NCBI GenBank assembly: GCA_022702705.1
Contig: CM040421.1
Coordinates: forward strand, 78,114,121-78,178,120
DNA: 64,000 bases
Direction of reading: 5' to 3'
Origin: Papilionanthe hookeriana x Papilionanthe teres
Lineage: Eukaryota > Streptophyta > Magnoliopsida > Asparagales > Orchidaceae
Part shown: positions 58,164 to 64,000 of the stretch, piece after piece
How the letters are laid out: every line of letters begins with the position of its first letter
How positions within the stretch are numbered: the stretch's first letter is position 1
Notes under the pieces: generated by a model
What the model saw: only the letters and a program-made list of their open reading frames with translations
Databases searched by the model: none
Told to the model about the DNA's origin: nothing
Translations under genes and position numbers: made by a program

Positions 58164-60329
58164 TCCATAGAGCATAAGAACACATAAATCCGTTGAGAAT
58201 CGAGTGAGAAATTAGGGTTAGAAGGTCTACGGTCACGGGTTCGCACCAGTTGTAGACGATGACTGGGAGCCGTTGGATCGCACGTGTATCGGATGGACGA
58301 CTCGGATCACGTCGGACCAGAACATGTTGCGTGAAAGGCAGGTCCCGGGACGGCTGACTCATATGGCGGCGCCCAATCACAGCGCGACACGCACCCCCTT
58401 CGGAGCTGCCGAGGTTGACGCGGCGCTGCGTGGATAAGTAGGAAAATAGGCTATTTTCTATTTATTTAATTCCCAGAACTTCAAAAATTCATAACTTTGT
58501 GTAGAAAAATCCTAAAAATGAAATAAAAATACCCTCTTGCTTAGTGAACAGAGGAGAATAATGTGGAAAAGAAATCAAGTAATTTCATTAAGTATTTTAT
58601 TTTTAATGATTTATTTACTCTCTGCATTGTTTCAATTCTCCATTTGCATAGGCAATTCATCATGACATGAGACCATAGGGCTTTTGAAGCCTCTGAACTT
58701 GGGAACATTCCCTGAATTTTCCAAGGTCAGAGGCCATCCCTATGAGAAATTATTGATTTTTCAAGTTCATGTTACTGTTTTGAGTATTTTAATTCCAATA
58801 ATTATCATGTTGAGAAATAAATTCTAGGAAAATTTGGTGATGTTTCTTGTGACCAGAGGGACATAGGAAAAATAAATTTTGAGTTAATTCACTTTGAACA
58901 ACCCTAATTGGCCTAAACACCCAAAATTCAACTTTAATTAATTAGGGTTAACCATTCATTAAATTAACTTAAAAACAATTCTCCACTATCCTCTAGGGAT
59001 AGGAGAACACTACAAAAAAATTTGAAACCAATTGGACTTGATTAACCCTACCAAATGGGTTGATTAAGCCTCTTAAGCAAAATGGGTAAAATTAAACTTT
59101 AAAAATTCATAACTCACAAAATACTATTCAAAAATTCACAAAACTGGTTTTAGAGCCTCTCTGATATTAGAGAAACTTAGGAAAATTAAAATTATAATTT
59201 TCTAAAAAAGTTGATTTTTATCATTATTTAAATATTTTTAATAATTAAAAAATAATAAAAATCATAAAAATATTAAAAATCACCAAAATGTCACATTTTG
59301 ACTCCTAATCATTTAGGAACAAACCAAATATTTTTTCTAAGTCCCTAGGGTAAGATATTGAATTTTAAAGGCTTAATGTAATTTTTTTAATATTAAAAAA
59401 ATGTATTTTCCAACCTTCTCACTAAAATAATTCTAATAAATCAAAGAAAAATCAGAAAAATATAAAATTTGTTTCTATGAACTCCTTGAGGTTAGAGAGA
59501 TTTATGAAAAATATAAAATCCATTTTTCAACTTTAATTTTATTTTAAAATAAATTAATACTCCAAGACTCAAAATAATTCTAATAAATAATATATAATTT
59601 TAAAAATCACCAAAATTAGTCCAAGTGGTCCTCTGGTCATTAGGAATGCCCCATAATTTTCTTAAGGATAGAAAAATTCCCTTTGTCATCTTATTGAATT
59701 TTCCTTGAAAATCCCTATTTTCCACAAAAAATAATTATATAAATAAGTTAAATACAGAAAAATTACATTTTCTCCTCCTTAATTGACATGTAAGTGAAGT
59801 CACACAAAAATTTCAAATTCATTTAAGCTCGATTTAGTGAGTTATGGAATTATTAAGCTTGAAGGGCAAAATGGTAATTAAAATTTTAACCCTTAATTAA
59901 AACTTTAGGCTTAATAAAATGAGAGAGTAAAATATTTGATCCTAATTTTATTTGGATGATTGAAATTTAAATAATTAAAGGGTAGAGACCCATCAATCAT
60001 TTTTAAGATTAATTAAAGTAAACCTTAATCAATTAATTAATTAAATTTGGAAGATTAATAAAAATTGAAATTATTAAAATAGGGATATTATTAAGAAGAC
60101 ATTTATTCTTTAATTTAAGAGTCCCTAAATTAATCACTTCAATAATATTTAATTGCCAATTAAAATGATAATCCAAACTCAAGATATAAAATACTAAAGA
60201 CTTAATCATTAAATTAAATTAAAATTAAAACATTTAAACTAAATTCAATCAAAATTTCAATTAAATTAATACTTTAACAATTAAATTAAATCATCTTTAA
60301 AACATAAAAAATTAAAAAAAATTAAACTA

Positions 60330-60550
60330 AAATTAAAATAAAATTAAATTAGAATTAAATTAAATTAAATTAAATTAAATTAAATTAAATTAAAACATAT
60401 TAAATTAAATTAAATTAAATTAAAAATAAAATCAAATTAAAAAAATAAAATAAAAATTAAATTAAAATTAAAATAAAATTAAATTAGAATTAAATTGAAT
60501 TAAATTAAATTAAATTAAATTAACTTAAATTAAATTAAATTGAATTAAAT
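60330..60550. repeat. (TTAAA)n pentanucleotide array in LTR J
   Basis: Imperfect runs of TAAAT/TTAAA repeated more than thirty times, in several blocks separated by AAAATTAAA variants. LTR A has only short TTTAA runs at the corresponding place (about 8030-8300), so the array expanded in J. Confidence 0.85.
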
Positions 60551-62687
60551 ATAACATCACTTAAGACGTAAAGAATTAAAAATAAATCTAAAACAACTTG
60601 AACACTATTCCAAACTTAAATCCATTAATTAAAATTAAATTAAATCACAAATCACTAAAACATCAATTCGCCCTCAAAAGCTCTTGTTGTCATAACTCTT
60701 AAACGAAGTATTAAGTGAAGTATCACTTCATTCATAGGATATTCAAATATCCTAGTTCACCGAGCAAAAGAACAAAACTTAATCAAACCTCGGATGATTA
60801 ATTCACTCGATTAATTAAATCCATTCGGACTTAGAATAATTCCAAGCAATATTGAAAAGATGTTTAAGATTTGTCTTAAGCACTTCCTCAATATGGCGGG
60901 GTGTTTTATAAGAACAATTGAACTTAATTATTCTTTGGTGCAGAAAATCATCCATAAACAAAATTGAAAACCTAGACGTCATAGAAATGACTAGCTATAG
61001 GACTAAGATCTTAGTAGAAAACTAGAAACCTTGCCCTTAGCTTTACCTAGGTAATTGCTATAAATACTTAAATGCTCTAACATGTATTTCAAGTGCAGCT
61101 TGGGATGACGGGAAGACCCTCCAGGTACGCTTTTTATTTTATTGCAATTTATCTTCTCGCAATTTAATTAATCGCATTGCACTTTCTTTTCTTACATGAT
61201 AAACAACGAGTTGCATGAAAACCAAAACCTTTAGGATAGTCCCTAAACTGAAACCAAAACTAAATTAAAAATCACTGCAAGATAAAATTCACCGCCACAA
61301 CATTCCAAAATATAAAACAACTCAAAATTTAATCACAAACAGAACAACAAAACTACAATTGCAACTAAATTAAAACGTTTCGTTGAATGATCGGGAATAC
61401 CTCGGATGATGTAACCCACGTGTTGCTAACGGGATTTCCCACGGTCTAAATGAAAGTGTGGAACTCATTTAGTTGAGTTTAGCAAATTCATCTGAACTAA
61501 GTGAATTTGATGAAATTAATGGTGCCGATACGACGGAACCGTGGGATCTTAATCGGTTCTGTTTAATCAACTTTAAGATTTGTTTTAATTAAAATATTAA
61601 AAACAATTGAATTTTAAGATTTTCTCTAAACCAAAACACTTCTCTCATCTCCTGATTTATGACTTCTAAAACTAAACCTCTGCAACAACAAGGAGCTCGG
61701 AGCATGGTGGGCAGCACGTCCATCGCCATAAGCAAGACTCGGATCAACTTCAGCTAAACTTCCTTAGAATTAAATAACCAAGCCATAGGACTTCGAGGTA
61801 GTTTGTCTAGTGCAACATAAATCCTCAAATCTTCGTTAGGCATTTGCATGATCATATCATGTAAATTAAGCCCTAACTGGTCTTAGGACTCCGAGGTGAT
61901 CGTTCGGTACGACATAAACCCTCACATCTTTGAGGCTGATTGTACGATTATGTCATACGAATATAAGTCCTAATTAATTAAACTTGGCAAGATTGAAATA
62001 TCAAATAATATTAGGATTTTCTTAAATTGAAGCCAAACAATAGGATAGTCGGGAAGTTGCCAAGATTCTTCTTGGATCCTCAGCTTCTCCTACCTTTCTT
62101 CCTTTGAATTCTCAAAAATAAATTGTTGCAAATTTTGAGTCATTCCCTTTTGAAATTTCGAAATCCAATCCTTTGAAAACCTTAAACTTTGAAATTCTCG
62201 AGAGCAAAACCATCGATCATTATCGAGAGTTTTCTTAAATGATTCCCGTCATTTAAGATGTAATTAACTATAGGGGCTTGCCCTTATAGGGAACTTTAAG
62301 AACCTGAGTAATATAAACCCCGCTTAATTTCTTTATATTAAGCGAGGGAACTTGTCGGCTTATAAAATTGGTTCGCAGACCAAACGGATGTCACAAATCT
62401 TCTAGTTTATTTAATCAAGCCCCATCATCAAGCAGTGTGTCTATTCTTCGGGATAGATACACGGTTTGTGATGCGGTGCTCGTTTATATAAACTATTTGG
62501 GATGTGAGATCGGTTTGATTTCATGTCTTAAAATTTTCAAATTTAAAATTCTTTTCAAAATCAAATACTACTTTCTAAATTATATATATATTTAAATTAA
62601 ATTTAAAATTTAAATTTCGCGACAATTTCTGTAGGCGACCCCCTTTCAAAAATACAACACTCAACCTAAAAATATGCCGACAATTTC

Positions 62688-62705
62688 TGGCGACTCCGCT
62701 GGGGA
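62688..62705 (+). other. Primer binding site of element J (tRNA-Arg type)
   Basis: TGGCGACTCCGCTGGGGA, the canonical Ogre-type PBS, five bases after the LTR end; identical to element A. Confidence 0.92.
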
Positions 62706-63216
62706 AATAGTTTCTCACTCTATTTTGATCAGATGGCTTTGCTTTCATAAATCGGTGGTGAGCCCATGCCCCTAGTGGACCAAGCTACTATTCTTCCGTT
62801 GGAATACCCCGTTCATTTCTGTCTTGAACTAGTATAGCCAACCCCTCTCGGATTTAGGAGCCACTGTTTAGACACCCCTAAACAGAGAGGTTCTGAAATC
62901 CTTTTGCCTCTTTTCTGAGGTGGGGTGGACCCCCAATAGGTGTTAGTTTAGGAGTGGTCCTTCGAGTCGAGAAGTCTTGCATAAGACTTTCTTTTCCTTT
63001 CCAATTCTGAATCGGATTCCTTACCTTCTCTACACCTTTGAACATTTCGTTCCTAATAAACAAACCCTCTAATGAATGACTCTTTTAACAAATAACTCCT
63101 TTTTTTCTTTTTTATAAATACAAAACTGTTTTCGGACTCTTTTTTGATTCCTTTCCTTTCGTCCCGATGAGAAGAAGCATAACTTGGGACCGACAATCAG
63201 AATCTACCTTGCGAAG
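62706..63216 (+). other. Element J untranslated leader
   Basis: Homologous to 5819-5302 of element A. The central block (62845-62950) is nearly identical between the copies. Conserved short words lie just before ORF1 (AGAAGCATAA, AATCTACC). Confidence 0.75.
62864..62885 (+). other. Conserved leader stem-loop (element J)
   Basis: CTGTTTAG and CTAAACAG form a perfect 8 bp stem with loop ACACCC, about 160 bases after the PBS; identical in element A. Confidence 0.6.
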
Positions 63217-64000
63217 ATGTCCGCCCCAAAGCCGATTTTCTCCTTCACCAATGGATCGGACTTCGCCGTTTACAAGGATGAGCTGCCCGACAATGGGATC
63301 ATCCGTTTTGGACAAGGATTTGGCAACACAGATGGCAAGATAACCGACGTCACCCTTTTCACACTTACAGACAAAGTATCTGAAACTGAAAGACCTTTGA
63401 TCGAGTTCAACCTTAAGTCAACTCAAGAGTTCCCTATCCTGCAAAGGGTTCCAACTGAGAGGAATACTACTATCCATAGGAGGACTGTTATCTCTACCCC
63501 CACTGGTCTAGTCGTCTCTGCACCTACCCCGGCTTCCGCCAATCTGAAAGGGAAGGAAGTTCAAATTTGTAACGAGCATGTTACCGTGGAGGTTACAAAT
63601 TTCCGTGCAAGACCTTCTATTTTCAAAATTGGGTCCAGCTCAAGGGTTCCACCCCTAACACGGACTCAGAGAAGAAACAGAGGTAGAAAGATTGCCAGAA
63701 AGGCCAGAGCTGCTGAAGTCACTTTCTTGGAAGAGATCCCTGAGTACACACCATTACCTTAATACATACCATTGCCTGAGTATACACCGCTTTTGGAAGG
63801 AAGTAGAGTCCATCCCCTTTTTGCCGCAGCTGACGAGGAAAATGTCCGCAAGATTGCTTCTACATTACCTCGACCTGCATACTATAGCGACAGCCAAAAG
63901 AAAAAGGCTAGGGTTACACCATTTGCCCAACTACAGACTGTGATAGAGAAGTTAGCAAAGAAATAGAGATGCCCTGTATCAGAGATTTTAAGAAGAGTAG
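63217..64000 (+). pseudogene. Element J ORF1 (Ogre-type extra ORF), truncated by window end
   Basis: ATG 63217 (MSAPKPIFSFTNGSDF), the conserved start. The frame runs unbroken to TAA 63760-63762, continues in phase to TAG 63964-63966, and goes on with RCPVSEILRR to the window edge: two nonsense changes and no frameshift. Parts in order: N-terminal domain (KDELPDNGIIRFGQGF), Thr/Pro linker (TPTGLVVSAPTPAS), basic stretch (TRTQRRNRGRKIARKAR), a PEYTPL motif repeated three times, and a charged helix with VIEKLAKK. Function unknown; no enzyme motif. About 70-75% identical to ORF1 of element A by eye, which allows the frameshifts there to be recognised. Confidence 0.82.

Larger units (their letters stand above)
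55238..62682 (+). repeat. 5' LTR of element J (7.45 kb)
   Basis: It starts TGTTGACCTC directly after LTR H sequence and ends GCCGACA five bases before the PBS. It is collinear with LTR A in reverse along its whole length. About 55800-57100 is C-rich and G-poor on the sense strand; a TATA box lies at 57628, a GC-rich island at 58230-58440, and an AAATT pentanucleotide array at 60330-60550. Open frames at 55596, 55793, 57378 and elsewhere are not conserved in LTR A and are not genes. Confidence 0.92.
55238..64000 (+). mobile_element. Element J: Ogre-like retrotransposon, 5' part (LTR, PBS, leader, ORF1)
   Basis: Plus-strand relative of element A, the last insertion in the right-hand nest. It contains a full 5' LTR, PBS, leader and ORF1 with only two nonsense codons before the window ends. 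Gag, pol, 3' LTR and the second half of LTR H lie beyond base 64000. Confidence 0.9.

Noticed and set aside
1..64000. tRNA or rRNA genes
   Set aside because: Only short tRNA-complementary primer sites were seen; no cloverleaf-forming sequence or rRNA blocks were recognised.

Overview
This is a window of plant nuclear heterochromatin-like DNA made almost entirely of nested LTR retrotransposons of the Ty3/gypsy superfamily. No free-standing host gene, tRNA or rRNA gene was found. It is AT-rich, the coding pieces are broken by stops and frameshifts, and two lineages alternate. The first is Tat/Ogre-like: tRNA-Arg type primer site, an extra ORF1 upstream of gag, a second archaeal-type RNase H, and very long LTRs. 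The second is Athila-like: tRNA-Asp type primer site, 1.7-1.8 kb LTRs beginning TGAT/TGAC, and a DLGAS protease. An angiosperm with a large genome is the simplest source; I cannot name the species.

Layout, left to right. (1) 1-13201, minus strand: Ogre-like element A, with the start of RT, protease, gag, ORF1, leader, PBS and a complete 7.36 kb 5' LTR (5842-13201). Its 3' part lies left of the window. (2) 13202-19866, minus: Athila-like element B, whose integrase is cut by A; its 5' LTR is 18031-19866. (3) 19867-21406, plus: truncated Athila-type LTR D with a decayed PBS. (4) 21432-24969 plus 38012-about 41650, plus strand: old Ogre/Tat-like element C, split inside RNase H by (5) 24970-38011, minus strand: a complete 13 kb Athila-like element K with both LTRs, PBS, PPT and a near-identical 5 bp target duplication. 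(6) About 42000-48440: tandem-repeat-rich plus-strand Ogre-type LTR E, followed by leader-like sequence. (7) 48975-52448: minus-strand Ogre-type LTR fragment F, cut by (8) 52449-54444, Athila-type LTR, PBS and gag start G, cut in turn by (9) 54445-55237, the 3' end of a minus-strand Ogre-type LTR H, cut by (10) 55238-64000, plus strand: Ogre-like element J with a complete 7.45 kb 5' LTR, PBS, leader and the beginning of ORF1.

The most interesting content is in element C. Downstream of its integrase is one long reading frame (about 40500-41640). It begins with a segment resembling the Ogre ORF1 protein and continues into a clear AlkB/ALKBH9-10-type 2-oxoglutarate/Fe(II) dioxygenase domain, the class that includes plant RNA m6A demethylases. 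The copy is dead: many nonsense codons, and both arginines of the C-terminal 2OG-binding motif are replaced. It nevertheless shows that a plant LTR retrotransposon carried a captured RNA/DNA demethylase domain, a parallel to AlkB domains in some plant RNA viruses. Other points of interest are the 7.4 kb LTRs with three conserved hairpins, several arrays with a common 75-82 bp period, and GC-rich palindromes at a fixed place in the Athila-type LTRs.

None of the elements looks intact. A and J are the youngest by reading-frame preservation (few nonsense mutations), K is intermediate, and B, C and D are old.
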